Assembly: GCF_046707225.1 (NCBI RefSeq)
Contig: NZ_JBJKOP010000047.1
Span: forward strand, 7,878-71,877
DNA from: Caproicibacter sp046707225
GTDB lineage: Bacteria > Bacillota > Clostridia > Oscillospirales > Acutalibacteraceae
Direction of reading: 5' to 3'
DNA length: 64,000 bases
Shown here: piece after piece, positions 37,311-45,437 of the stretch
Layout of the letters: every line of letters starts with the position of its first letter
Position numbering within the stretch: the first letter of the stretch is position 1
Notes under the pieces: generated by a model
Told to the model about the DNA's origin: nothing
Database searches by the model: none
The model's input: only the letters and a program-made list of their open reading frames with translations
Made by a program: the position numbers and the translations under genes

Positions 37311-37346
37311 GCGTGAATCCCCTTTGTTTTTTCTTCTATTTTTTCT

Positions 37347-37375
37347 ATTATATACTAAAATATATTATTTGAAAA
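37347..37375 (-). promoter_or_regulatory. Predicted sigma-A promoter of pyrE-radC-uvrBA
   Basis: Minus strand TTTTCA (37375-37370), 17 bp, TATAAT (37352-37347), in very AT-rich DNA 36 bp before pyrE. It diverges from the promoter-like site of the pseudouridine synthase. Confidence 0.6.
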
Positions 37376-37386
37376 GCCTTTTCGGG

Positions 37387-37415
37387 TTTTCGTTCCATTC
37401 AAATCATGATATAAT
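37387..37415 (+). promoter_or_regulatory. Possible promoter of the pseudouridine synthase gene
   Basis: Plus strand TATAAT at 37410-37415 with a weak -35 (TTTTCG, 37387-37392) at 17 bp, 40 bp before ATG 37456. Confidence 0.45.
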
Positions 37416-37455
37416 CAATTTTATAGCCATTTTTATTCAGGAGATTATATAAATT

Positions 37456-38415
37456 ATGAAAACAGTTGTAATCGGCGCGAATGACGCCGGACAAAGACTG
37501 GACAAATTCCTTACCAAATCGTTTCCAAACCTTCCTCAGTCCATGTTGTACAAGAGCATTCGCAAAAAAGATATTAAACTGAACGGCAAACGGTGCGGCA
37601 TATCCGATCGGTTAGCGGAAAACGATGTGCTGTCGATGTATTTAAAGGATGAATTTTTCCAGACTCAGCCGAAACAATATGATTTTTTGAAGGCACCGGC
37701 CCGGTTGAATCTTGCATATGAAGACGATAATCTGCTTGTTTTGGACAAACAGCCCGGCCTGATTGTCCATCCCGATGAGACCTATCATTTTGATTCATTG
37801 ATCGCGAGGGTTCAGCATTATCTTTTTGACAAGGGAGAATACAAACCCGATGAGGAAAGTTCATTTGCTCCCGCACTGATCAACCGAATTGACCGAAACA
37901 CGGGCGGGCTCGTCATGGCGGCAAAAAATGCGGAAACTCTTCGCATTATGAATGAAAAAGTGAAACAGCGCGAACTGCAAAAGCTGTATCTTTGCGTTGT
38001 ATGCGGCGTCCCGCAAAAAAAAGAAGCCACGCTGGAAGGATACCTGCAAAAAAACGAAACGCAAAACCGTGTTTACATTTCCGAAAGACCGGCAGCGGAT
38101 TCCAGAACGATCAGAACCCGGTATCGGGTTCTGTCGGAGCGGAAAGAATTCAGCCTGCTGGAGGTGGAATTGCTGACCGGACGCACGCACCAGATCAGGG
38201 CTCATCTTGCTTCCATCGGTCATCCGCTGGCCGGGGACGGAAAATACGGAACCAACGCCCGCAATAAGGCATCGGGATTTCCTTATCAGGCCCTATATTC
38301 CTATAAGTTGAGATTTCGGTTTGTGTCCGATTCGGGGATTCTGGAATACTTGAACGGCAGGGAGATTGAAGCAAAGAACATCTGGTTTTTAAAGGAATTT
38401 TACCGCTTTCCCTGA
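37456..38415 (+). CDS. RluA-family pseudouridine synthase
   Basis: Isomerises uridine to pseudouridine in rRNA or tRNA. 319 residues with an N-terminal S4 domain (about 12-60) and the RluA catalytic domain. The catalytic Asp is Asp146 in NRIDRNTGG; RTHQIRAHL and AGDGKYG are the other family motifs. Closest by layout to RluC/RluD-like enzymes, but the target position cannot be read from sequence. Followed by a methyltransferase gene 42 bp downstream. Confidence 0.92.
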   Translation: MKTVVIGANDAGQRLDKFLTKSFPNLPQSMLYKSIRKKDIKLNGKRCGISDRLAENDVLSMYLKDEFFQTQPKQYDFLKAPARLNLAYEDDNLLVLDKQPGLIVHPDETYHFDSLIARVQHYLFDKGEYKPDEESSFAPALINRIDRNTGGLVMAAKNAETLRIMNEKVKQRELQKLYLCVVCGVPQKKEATLEGYLQKNETQNRVYISERPAADSRTIRTRYRVLSERKEFSLLEVELLTGRTHQIRAHLASIGHPLAGDGKYGTNARNKASGFPYQALYSYKLRFRFVSDSGILEYLNGREIEAKNIWFLKEFYRFP

Positions 38416-38457
38416 TGGGATGAGTTTTCACAAAATGATTGAAGGAGCGAAAATTGG

Positions 38458-39099
38458 ATGCTTACTAAGGAAGGCTTCGACCGTTGGGCACCGGATTATG
38501 ACAAAACAGTTTCACGGAACGAGAAAGAAAATTCTTACCCTTTCGCGGGCTATCAAAACGTTTTAACGGAGATTTATCATCGGGTTCGGTCAGGCAGCGG
38601 CTCAGCCGTGTTGGATCTTGGGTTTGGAACAGCTTCCCTTACCTCCCGCCTTTATTTGGATGGTTATGAGATTTTCGGTATGGATTTTTCAAAAGACATG
38701 CTTTGCTTGGCAAAGGAAAAAATGCCGAAGGCGGTACTGGCGCAGGGAGACTTTGCGGAAGGACTTCCGCAGGAGCTTGATCAAAGGAAATACGACTGTA
38801 TCCTTGGTACCTACTCATTCCATCACGTTCCGGTGAACCGCAGAGCCAGCTTTTTTACCGGTCTTGCGGACCATTTGACAGAGAAAGGGCAGATTCTTAT
38901 CGGGGACGTAGCTTTCCGGACCGCTGAGGAATATGAAACCTGCCACAGGAAATTCGCCGATATTTGGGACGAGGACGAATCTTATTTTACGGCACAGGAA
39001 TTCATACGACAAATGAGTGATTTGCATCTTACCTGCGCGTTTCAGCCGATTTCGTTCTGTGCCGGGGTATTGACGCTTTGCCGCGAATCAACCAAATAA
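38458..39099 (+). CDS. Class I SAM-dependent methyltransferase
   Basis: 213-residue Rossmann methyltransferase. Motif I VLDLGFGTAS is at 50-59, followed by the acidic end of strand 2 (FGMDFSKDML) and motif IV-like ILGTYSFHHV. The N-terminus (GFDRWAPDYDKTV) resembles small-molecule methyltransferases of the YrrT/UbiE-like group. The substrate is unknown. AAGGAG lies 10 bases before ATG 38458. Probably co-transcribed with the pseudouridine synthase; a hairpin follows the stop. Confidence 0.8.
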   Translation: MLTKEGFDRWAPDYDKTVSRNEKENSYPFAGYQNVLTEIYHRVRSGSGSAVLDLGFGTASLTSRLYLDGYEIFGMDFSKDMLCLAKEKMPKAVLAQGDFAEGLPQELDQRKYDCILGTYSFHHVPVNRRASFFTGLADHLTEKGQILIGDVAFRTAEEYETCHRKFADIWDEDESYFTAQEFIRQMSDLHLTCAFQPISFCAGVLTLCRESTK

Positions 39100-39134
39100 G
39101 ACGGCGCCGGTGCGGCTTGCATCGGCGTCTTTGT
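39098..39134. terminator. Hairpin between the methyltransferase gene and hisE
   Basis: Inverted repeat 39098-39113 with 39119-39131 (13 pairs with a 3-base bulge and one G-T pair), overlapping the methyltransferase stop and followed by TTTG on plus. Only short T-runs, but placed between converging genes. Confidence 0.6.
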
Positions 39135-39137
39135 CGC

Positions 39138-39464
39138 TTATGTGTTTTTATCAACCTGATGGAATTTTTTCAAGTTCCCGGTTTTTTCGCTCCGCTTCTC
39201 TAACTCCGACTCCACATCGCTTAACAAAATTCCTTCGTTTGCCATTAGCACGGTTAAATGATAAAGCAGGTCGGATATTTCAGCTACCGTATCGCTTTTT
39301 TTACCGTTTTTTGCAGCGATGATGACTTCGCTGCACTCTTCCCCGCATTTTTTCAGGATCTTATCAAGTCCCTGCTCAAATAAGTAGCAGGTGTAAGACC
39401 CCTCCTGATGTTCGTCCTTTCGGCTGATCACGGTATCATATAAATTCTGCAAAGCGTTACTCAT
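39138..39464 (-). CDS. hisE: Phosphoribosyl-ATP pyrophosphatase
   Basis: Second step of histidine synthesis, hydrolysing PR-ATP to PR-AMP. 108 residues of the MazG-like all-helical fold, with the metal-binding segment GEECSEVIIAAKN and the EISDLLYHLTVLM helix. ATG 39464 has GGAGG 7 bases upstream. It overlaps the hisI end by 8 bp and is the last gene of the operon. HisE is separate from HisI here, unlike the enteric fusion. Confidence 0.96.
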   Translation of the reverse strand: MSNALQNLYDTVISRKDEHQEGSYTCYLFEQGLDKILKKCGEECSEVIIAAKNGKKSDTVAEISDLLYHLTVLMANEGILLSDVESELEKRSEKTGNLKKFHQVDKNT

Positions 39465-39816
39465 CGGTATTCCTCCAGATTTCATTGAAAAAACAGCTGT
39501 GTGAACCGGTATGGCAAGCTGCGCCGGTCTGGCGGACAACAACCAGCAGGGTATCGTTGTCGCAGTCCCCAAGAATGCGGGTCACTTTCTGCACATGACC
39601 GGAAGTGGCTCCTTTGTTCCAGAGTTCCCTGCGGGAACGGCTGTAAAACCATGTATAGCCCGTTTCCAATGTTTTGCGCATGGATTCACGGTTCATATAG
39701 GCCAGCATCAAAACATCGCCTGTCCCCTCTTCCTGTACGACAGCGGGGAGCAGATCCGCTTTCTGAAAGAAGGGTTCGATCGTATCCTCCCGGATTTCCG
39801 TTCGATACAGATTCAT
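39457..39816 (-). CDS. hisI: Phosphoribosyl-AMP cyclohydrolase
   Basis: Third step of histidine synthesis, opening the adenine ring of PR-AMP; a zinc enzyme. 119 residues. Ligand region CDNDTLLV with Cys then QTGAACHTGSHSCF carries the conserved Asp and Cys residues; WNKGATSGH is the substrate loop. ATG 39816 overlaps the hisA stop as ATGA and has GGAGG 10 bases upstream. hisF, normally between hisA and hisI, is missing. Confidence 0.96.
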   Translation of the reverse strand: MNLYRTEIREDTIEPFFQKADLLPAVVQEEGTGDVLMLAYMNRESMRKTLETGYTWFYSRSRRELWNKGATSGHVQKVTRILGDCDNDTLLVVVRQTGAACHTGSHSCFFNEIWRNTDE

Positions 39817-40553
39817 ACGGCCGAGCCCTCCCTTTCCATTTGCCTGCACAGCGTGACGGCGTCTTTCAAATCAAGCGTTCCTGCATAAAGCGATTTTCCG
39901 CAGATCGCGCCATACAGGTTTAAACCGGCAAGATCGGAGATATCTTTCAGGCTGCTGACGCCGCCGCTTGCGATAATACGACAGGAAACACTGTTTTGAA
40001 GCTGTTTTAGCATGGAAAGATTTGGCCCGGAAAGAGTTCCGTCACGGGATATGTCTGTAAAGATCAAACACTTTACACCAACCTGCTCCATCCGGCGAGC
40101 AAAACCGAGGGAGTCGATCGAGGAGGTTTCCGTCCAGCCGTTTTGAGCGACCATGCCGTCTCGCGCGTCAATCCCTACCGCAATCCGTTCCCCATACCGT
40201 TCCACCGCGGAAACAACGAGCTCCGGGTGATTGACTGCTGCCGTGCCGAGAATCACCCGGGAAATGCCGTTCTCAAGGTAGGCCTGGATCGTTTCCATGT
40301 CGCGGATTCCGCCTCCCACTTCAAGCCGAAGACCGGTTTCTTTCAAAATCCGCATCATTAATTCGGTGTTAATGGGTTTGGCTGCTTTGGCTCCGTTTAA
40401 ATCCACAACGTGAAGCCACTGAGCCCCGGCCTCGCGAAATGAGCGTGCAGTTTCAACCGCATCTTCCGCCACGCGTCGCGCGGTGTTGTAATCGCCCTGG
40501 ATCAGGCGGACGCATTCTCCGTCAATCAAGTCTATCGCCGGCAAAAGTATCAC
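39813..40553 (-). CDS. hisA: ProFAR isomerase (HisA)
   Basis: Phosphoribosylformimino-AICAR-phosphate isomerase, a (beta/alpha)8 barrel of 246 residues. Catalytic Asp8 is in PAIDLIDG, and the second Asp is in VGIDARDG near 129-136. Phosphate sites: GGGIRD near 79-84 and ASGGVSS near 195-201. It is 21 bp after hisB and overlaps hisI. hisH usually precedes and hisF usually follows this gene; neither does here. Confidence 0.96.
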   Translation of the reverse strand: MILLPAIDLIDGECVRLIQGDYNTARRVAEDAVETARSFREAGAQWLHVVDLNGAKAAKPINTELMMRILKETGLRLEVGGGIRDMETIQAYLENGISRVILGTAAVNHPELVVSAVERYGERIAVGIDARDGMVAQNGWTETSSIDSLGFARRMEQVGVKCLIFTDISRDGTLSGPNLSMLKQLQNSVSCRIIASGGVSSLKDISDLAGLNLYGAICGKSLYAGTLDLKDAVTLCRQMEREGSAV

Positions 40554-40574
40554 AGCAGTTCCTCCGATTCTTCC

Positions 40575-41150
40575 CTATAAGATTCCTTTCGTGGACAAAG
40601 GGCCGTTCCCCGCCGGGGCAACGGCAATCCGCATGGCGTGTCCCACCGCCTTAAACAGTGCTTCCGTCTGATGATGCGCGTTGTTTCCGTATTTTACCGA
40701 ACCGTGAAGGGTGATTCCCGCATGAACGGCAAAGGCTCTGAAAAATTCCTCGGTCAGGCAGGAATCGTAATCGCCGATCCGCTCCTGCCGGAACTCTGCG
40801 TGAAATACAAGAAACGGGCGGCCGCTGATATCGACGGCCGCGAATGCAAGGGCTTCGTCCATCGGCACATAAAAACTTCCAAACCGCGCAATTCCGGAAC
40901 GGTCACCAAGGGCCTCGGCAAACGCTTTTCCCAAAACAATGCCTGTGTCCTCCACCGTATGATGACCGTCGACGTTCAAATCACCGGAAGTTTTAATCTT
41001 TAATCCAAAACCACCGTGAACGGCGAATGAATTCAGCATGTGGTCAAAAAAACCGACACCCGTCACAATTTCTGTTTTCCCTCCGTCCAGGACCAACCGA
41101 GCGGAGCAGTTTGTTTCTTTTGTTACGCGATTCTGTTCGGAAACTCTCAT
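40575..41150 (-). CDS. hisB: Imidazoleglycerol-phosphate dehydratase
   Basis: Manganese enzyme that dehydrates IGP to imidazole acetol phosphate. 191 residues of the monofunctional form, without the phosphatase domain of the enteric protein. Metal-binding segments FFDHMLNSFAVHG and DGHHTVEDTGI with later HHQTEALFKA are visible. ATG 41150 has GGAGG 9 bases upstream; GTG 41159 is on the same stretch and less likely. Confidence 0.96.
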   Translation of the reverse strand: MRVSEQNRVTKETNCSARLVLDGGKTEIVTGVGFFDHMLNSFAVHGGFGLKIKTSGDLNVDGHHTVEDTGIVLGKAFAEALGDRSGIARFGSFYVPMDEALAFAAVDISGRPFLVFHAEFRQERIGDYDSCLTEEFFRAFAVHAGITLHGSVKYGNNAHHQTEALFKAVGHAMRIAVAPAGNGPLSTKGIL

Positions 41151-41168
41151 ACCGCGCACCCTCCCGTT

Positions 41169-42218
41169 TTATAAAATCTTTTTCAAGCATCGGATTAATT
41201 CCATGTTTTCTTCCGCGGTGCCAGCGGTGATCCGGATGTAATCCCCCATATACCGGACAACAATACCGGCTTTTTTAAGCCCCTCAAAAACACGCCTGCT
41301 TTCCAAGACACGAACCAGTATGAAATTTGTGACGCTGTCGTATACATGAATCTGATTGCAGTAAATTTGTTCCAGAGACTTCAACATGGAAGAAAGTTCT
41401 TTTCGGGATGCTTTGATTTCGGAAAGTCCGGCATCGAGCCAGCTTTTTTCTTTTAAAACGACGGCTCCTATTTTTTGGGAGCACGCGTTTACGTTATAAG
41501 GGGACTTTACCGCTCGAATCGCGTTTGCAATGGAAGGGTTGGCTACCGCGAATCCCAGCCGAAGCGCGGCCATTCCGATCATCTTGGAACAGGTGCGCAA
41601 AACAATTAAATTATCGTAGTTTCCCGCTTCCCGAAGGAATGATTGATCCCAGAAATCCATGTAAGCTTCATCCAAAACGATAAGGGCGTTGACGGAAGCG
41701 ACCAGTTTCCGAACTTCTTCCCTCGAAAGGCCTCTGCCCGTCGGATTGCAGGGATTCGAAAAAACCAGCGCTTTGATGTCATATTCCTTGACAAGAGAAA
41801 TCAACTCATCAAGGTCAATGGAAAAATCAGCTTTCTTTTGGTATTCAAGGCACTTCACTTCATTCAAATACCCATAAAACCGATACATGGAAAAATCGGG
41901 CGAGAGCGTCATAATCGCTTCGTCCTTCATGACAAAAGCACCGAGTATGACCGAAATCAACTCGTCGGAGCCGTTCCCTGCCGTGACGGATGCTTCATCC
42001 ACGCCATAGAAGTCGGCAAAACTTTGGCAGAGCTCCTTGGCAAACGGATCCGGATAACGGTTAAAAACAACGCTTGCGGCCGCGTCCCTGATTTTAGTAA
42101 GTATTTCATCAGTCGGCTGAAGGAAAGATTCATTCGCATCCAGACGAATCGGAAAATCACCCAGAATCGGGTCGTATGGTTTCAGGTCCCTAATTTTTGA
42201 GTTTAGATTATAAGCCAT
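41169..42218 (-). CDS. hisC: Histidinol-phosphate aminotransferase
   Basis: PLP aminotransferase of fold type I that makes histidinol phosphate. 349 residues. The PLP lysine lies in RTCSKMIGMAALRLGFA, the phosphate cup begins at GNGSDELI near 80-87, and FSNPCNPTGRG holds the cofactor Asn. Overlaps hisD by 11 bp. Such enzymes can also act on aromatic amino acids; the operon fixes the call. Confidence 0.95.
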   Translation of the reverse strand: MAYNLNSKIRDLKPYDPILGDFPIRLDANESFLQPTDEILTKIRDAAASVVFNRYPDPFAKELCQSFADFYGVDEASVTAGNGSDELISVILGAFVMKDEAIMTLSPDFSMYRFYGYLNEVKCLEYQKKADFSIDLDELISLVKEYDIKALVFSNPCNPTGRGLSREEVRKLVASVNALIVLDEAYMDFWDQSFLREAGNYDNLIVLRTCSKMIGMAALRLGFAVANPSIANAIRAVKSPYNVNACSQKIGAVVLKEKSWLDAGLSEIKASRKELSSMLKSLEQIYCNQIHVYDSVTNFILVRVLESRRVFEGLKKAGIVVRYMGDYIRITAGTAEENMELIRCLKKIL

Positions 42219-43503
42219 TTGAATACCTCACTCGGATCGAATTGGCGTGCGCGGTCAATCCTTCCGCCTGAGCAAGCGTCATAATATCTTCTTTCACCGG
42301 CTCCAGCGCCTGCTTCGTATAATAGAGAAAGCTAGATTTTTTGACGAAACTGTCGACAGACAACGGCGAGAAAAAGCGGGCGGTTCCGCTTGTGGGAAGG
42401 ACATGGTTTGGTCCGGCGAAATAATCGCCGAGCGGTTCGGGGGAATATTCACCAAGGAAGACCGAGCCGGCGTTGTCAATTCTGCCCAGATATTCCATCG
42501 GCTTTGAAACGCAAAGCTCCAGATGCTCCGGAGCGAGCTCATTCGCAAAAGCAACGGCATCATTCAGATTCTCGCAGACGATTACAGCCCCGTAATTTTC
42601 GAGCGACTTTTCAATCATTTCCCGGCGGAACAGGCTTTGAACTTGACGCGATATTTCTTTCACCGTTTCTTCCGCGACAGCACGCGAGGTTGTCAGAAGA
42701 ATGGCGGAGGCAAGAACGTCGTGCTCCGCCTGAGACATCAGATCGGCTGCCAAAAAGGCGGGATTTGCCGTTTCATCCGCAAGAATCAGGATTTCGCTGG
42801 GTCCCGCGACCATATCGATGCCAACCGTACCGTAAAGCTGCTTTTTTGCCGTTGCGACGAATATGTTTCCGGGTCCGACTATTTTGTCGACCATCGGGAT
42901 GGTTTCGGTTCCGTACGCCAGCGCGGCAATCGCCTGCGCTCCGCCGACCTGAAAAATTCTGTCAACGCCCGCAACGGAAGCGGCGGCAAGAATATTCGGG
43001 TTTGGCCTGCCGCCTTTCCCCGGCGGCGTCGTCATCACAATTTCACCGACGCCGGCAATTTTAGCCGGAATCGTGTTCATCAGAACGGAGGATGGATAAG
43101 CCGCAGTGCCGCCGGGAACATAAATACCCACACGCGACAACGCGTGAATACGCTGTCCCATCATCACGCCGTCCTGACGCGTCACAAACCAGCTTTGCTG
43201 CTTTTGCCGCTCGTGAAAGTCCCTGATATTCCGGGATGCTCGATCCAGCGCCGTTAGAAACGCAGGATCGCAGGATTGTACCGCCCGATGAATTTCCTCC
43301 TTGTCCAGTTCCATCTGTTCGGGAAGAGCGCCGTCAAATTTTAAAGTATAATCCCGAACCGCCGTGTCTCCGTGTGCTTGAACATCCTCGACAATTTTTG
43401 CAACCGTCCGTTCAATTTCCGGGCTTGATTTACTGCCTCGCCGTTTTAACTGCAAAATCAAATTTTTGCCTGCAGCGCCGTCTCCCTCGAGAATTTTCAG
43501 CAC
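42208..43503 (-). CDS. hisD: Histidinol dehydrogenase
   Basis: Zinc- and NAD-dependent four-electron oxidation of histidinol to histidine, the last two steps. 431 residues. Typical segments: VPGGTAAYPSSVLM, GPSEILILAD, the zinc-ligand stretch LMSQAEHD (Gln and His), and the catalytic ELAPEHLEL (Glu and His). Overlaps hisG by 7 bp and hisC by 11 bp. Confidence 0.97.
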   Translation of the reverse strand: MLKILEGDGAAGKNLILQLKRRGSKSSPEIERTVAKIVEDVQAHGDTAVRDYTLKFDGALPEQMELDKEEIHRAVQSCDPAFLTALDRASRNIRDFHERQKQQSWFVTRQDGVMMGQRIHALSRVGIYVPGGTAAYPSSVLMNTIPAKIAGVGEIVMTTPPGKGGRPNPNILAAASVAGVDRIFQVGGAQAIAALAYGTETIPMVDKIVGPGNIFVATAKKQLYGTVGIDMVAGPSEILILADETANPAFLAADLMSQAEHDVLASAILLTTSRAVAEETVKEISRQVQSLFRREMIEKSLENYGAVIVCENLNDAVAFANELAPEHLELCVSKPMEYLGRIDNAGSVFLGEYSPEPLGDYFAGPNHVLPTSGTARFFSPLSVDSFVKKSSFLYYTKQALEPVKEDIMTLAQAEGLTAHANSIRVRYSNGL

Positions 43504-44153
43504 ACTCTCTCCTCCTTAACGCTAGTCAGTTTTACAGACCGCTCCATTCGGTCTGTCAGAGCTTCTATTTCCGTTTTCCTGAGCTTCATGCTTGCCGCGT
43601 TGACAATCAGCCTTGCTGAAACGTCACAGATGGTTTCAATCACCGCTAAACCGTTTTCTTTCAGGGTTGTGCCCGTTTCAACAATATCTACAATCGCGTC
43701 GGAAAGCCCCAGAAGAGGGGCCAGCTCCACGGACCCTTCAATTTTAATCACCCGAATGTCCATTGCCTTGCTTTCAAAATAGCTGCGGGCAACGTGCGGA
43801 TATTTTGACGCGATGGTTCTGGCGGAGTAGCCGCTGAAAAAGTCCGACCCGACAGGACCGGCAAGGGCAAATCTGCATTTTCCGAACCCAAGGTCAAGGA
43901 TCTCGTAAAAGCTCCCGCCTTTTTCCATAATGGTATCTTTCCCAACGACTCCCAAATCGCAGACGCCGTGCTCTACATAAGTGATTACGTCCGCTGCCTT
44001 TGCGAGTACGACTTCCAGCCCATCCCCAACCGGAAGAATCAATTTTCTCCCCTTGCTGCGTACCGCGGAGCAATCGATGCCGATCTGTTCGAACAGGTTT
44101 ACCGTGCTTTCTTCCAGCCTGCCCTTTGTCAGGGCGATTCTGAGTGGTTTCAT
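43497..44153 (-). CDS. hisG: ATP phosphoribosyltransferase catalytic subunit, short form
   Basis: First step of histidine synthesis, from ATP and PRPP. 218 residues: the short HisG-S type without the C-terminal regulatory domain, so it needs HisZ, which is encoded just upstream (11 bp). The PRPP/phosphate segment DAIVDIVETGTTLKENGL near 162-179 is conserved. Confidence 0.97.
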   Translation of the reverse strand: MKPLRIALTKGRLEESTVNLFEQIGIDCSAVRSKGRKLILPVGDGLEVVLAKAADVITYVEHGVCDLGVVGKDTIMEKGGSFYEILDLGFGKCRFALAGPVGSDFFSGYSARTIASKYPHVARSYFESKAMDIRVIKIEGSVELAPLLGLSDAIVDIVETGTTLKENGLAVIETICDVSARLIVNAASMKLRKTEIEALTDRMERSVKLTSVKEERVC

Positions 44154-44164
44154 TTTTACCAGCC

Positions 44165-45361
44165 TTATATCAGATTGATCGTTTTGATTGTTTCACCGAC
44201 ATAGTCGATTCGTTTGATTCCGCTTATTTGGGCGTAGGTGATCGCGTCGTCCTGCGTTTCAAAGACGCTGTTTTCACATCGCAGCCCCTTTGAGATCAGG
44301 TCGGAAGTATATTCAAGCGCCTTGACCTCATATCCGGCGTCTCCGTGAACCAAAATGTCCATTGGAAGTACCGGACATACGTTTCCGCGGTCAAGAAGGG
44401 TTTTCGCAATCGCATCCACATTGACCGCGAAACCGATTGCGGGCATCGGCTGTCCGAAATGTTCGAGCAGGTTGTCGTAGCGTCCACCAAGCAAAACCGC
44501 GTCGCCGAATTCTTCCACATATGCGCTGAACACGATCCCCGTATAATAATCATTTCGCTGGACAAGGCCAAGGTCGATCATGATCCGCCCGCTCTGTTCC
44601 AATTCGGAAAGGGAACGGTAAATTTTACGCAGATAGTCCAACGTTTGAACCAATCCCGAATCTTTGCAAAACGCCGAAGCCCGGTCAAAGACCTCTTCTC
44701 CGCCGAATAAGCGGGGAAGCTCCCTGAGCGCCTGCACATTCTCCCCCTGCGGGAGAGCATCCAGAATTCCGTTCAGCCGCGCATAGTTCTTCGTTTCGAT
44801 CGCGGAGCGCACATCTTCCAGAAGATTTTCCCCGACGGAAATCTGCTGCGCAAGAGTGCGGAAAAAACCGGCGTGCCCGATTTCCAGGCGGTACCCCGGA
44901 ACGCATTTGCCCAATGCTTCAACCGCCGCGGATAATACGTCCAGATCGGCCCGAATTCCTTCGGCACCCAAAAGCTCGATTCCGGTCTGTACGGATTCGT
45001 CGCTTTGTCCGGTTAATCCCGGATGGTTCCGGTAAATCGGCTGGGTATAATACAGCCGAATCGGCTTTGGCAAATTTTGAAGCCGCGTCGCGGTCAGCCG
45101 CGCGATCGGAAGCGTGGAATCCGGACGCATTACGATCAAACGTCCGTGCTGATCCGTCATTTTATACATGATATCCTGCGAGACGCCGGAAAAATCAGGA
45201 TCGAACACATCGTAAAATTCCAATCCCGGCGTTACTACCTCATGAAAACCGCGGGAAGAAAACACATCGCTGATGGTTCTTTCGATATATCGTCTGGTAA
45301 GACACTCCTCAAACAGAAAATCCTTAGTGCCCTCCGGCGTAATTTTATTGTTTTTCTTCAT
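44165..45361 (-). CDS. hisZ: ATP phosphoribosyltransferase regulatory subunit HisZ
   Basis: HisRS-like paralogue without tRNA-charging function that forms the hetero-octamer with short HisG and gives histidine feedback. 398 residues. Class II motif 2-like RPDSTLPIARL near 80-90 and IELLGAEG near 127-134. It is not HisRS: no complete anticodon-binding domain, and it is followed directly by hisG. First gene of the operon, with a strong promoter upstream and GGAG before the ATG. Confidence 0.95.
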   Translation of the reverse strand: MKKNNKITPEGTKDFLFEECLTRRYIERTISDVFSSRGFHEVVTPGLEFYDVFDPDFSGVSQDIMYKMTDQHGRLIVMRPDSTLPIARLTATRLQNLPKPIRLYYTQPIYRNHPGLTGQSDESVQTGIELLGAEGIRADLDVLSAAVEALGKCVPGYRLEIGHAGFFRTLAQQISVGENLLEDVRSAIETKNYARLNGILDALPQGENVQALRELPRLFGGEEVFDRASAFCKDSGLVQTLDYLRKIYRSLSELEQSGRIMIDLGLVQRNDYYTGIVFSAYVEEFGDAVLLGGRYDNLLEHFGQPMPAIGFAVNVDAIAKTLLDRGNVCPVLPMDILVHGDAGYEVKALEYTSDLISKGLRCENSVFETQDDAITYAQISGIKRIDYVGETIKTINLI

Positions 45362-45408
45362 GAATGCCGCTCCTTGTTTTCATGCGCGGTTCGCTTTACC
45401 GTGCTAAT

Positions 45409-45437
45409 AGAATACCATACTAAAATCGCGCTGTCAA
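45409..45437 (-). promoter_or_regulatory. Predicted sigma-A promoter of the his operon
   Basis: Minus strand TTGACA (45437-45432), 17 bp, TATTCT (45414-45409). The TGA of the polC stop codon (45436-45434) is inside the -35 box. The leader is about 40 nt, too short for a T-box or a leader-peptide attenuator, so repression of this operon by charged tRNA-His is not expected. Confidence 0.82.

Noticed and set aside
37311..37346. PyrR attenuator before pyrE
   Set aside because: The leader is about 30 nt, AT-rich, with no PyrR-binding loop or terminator.
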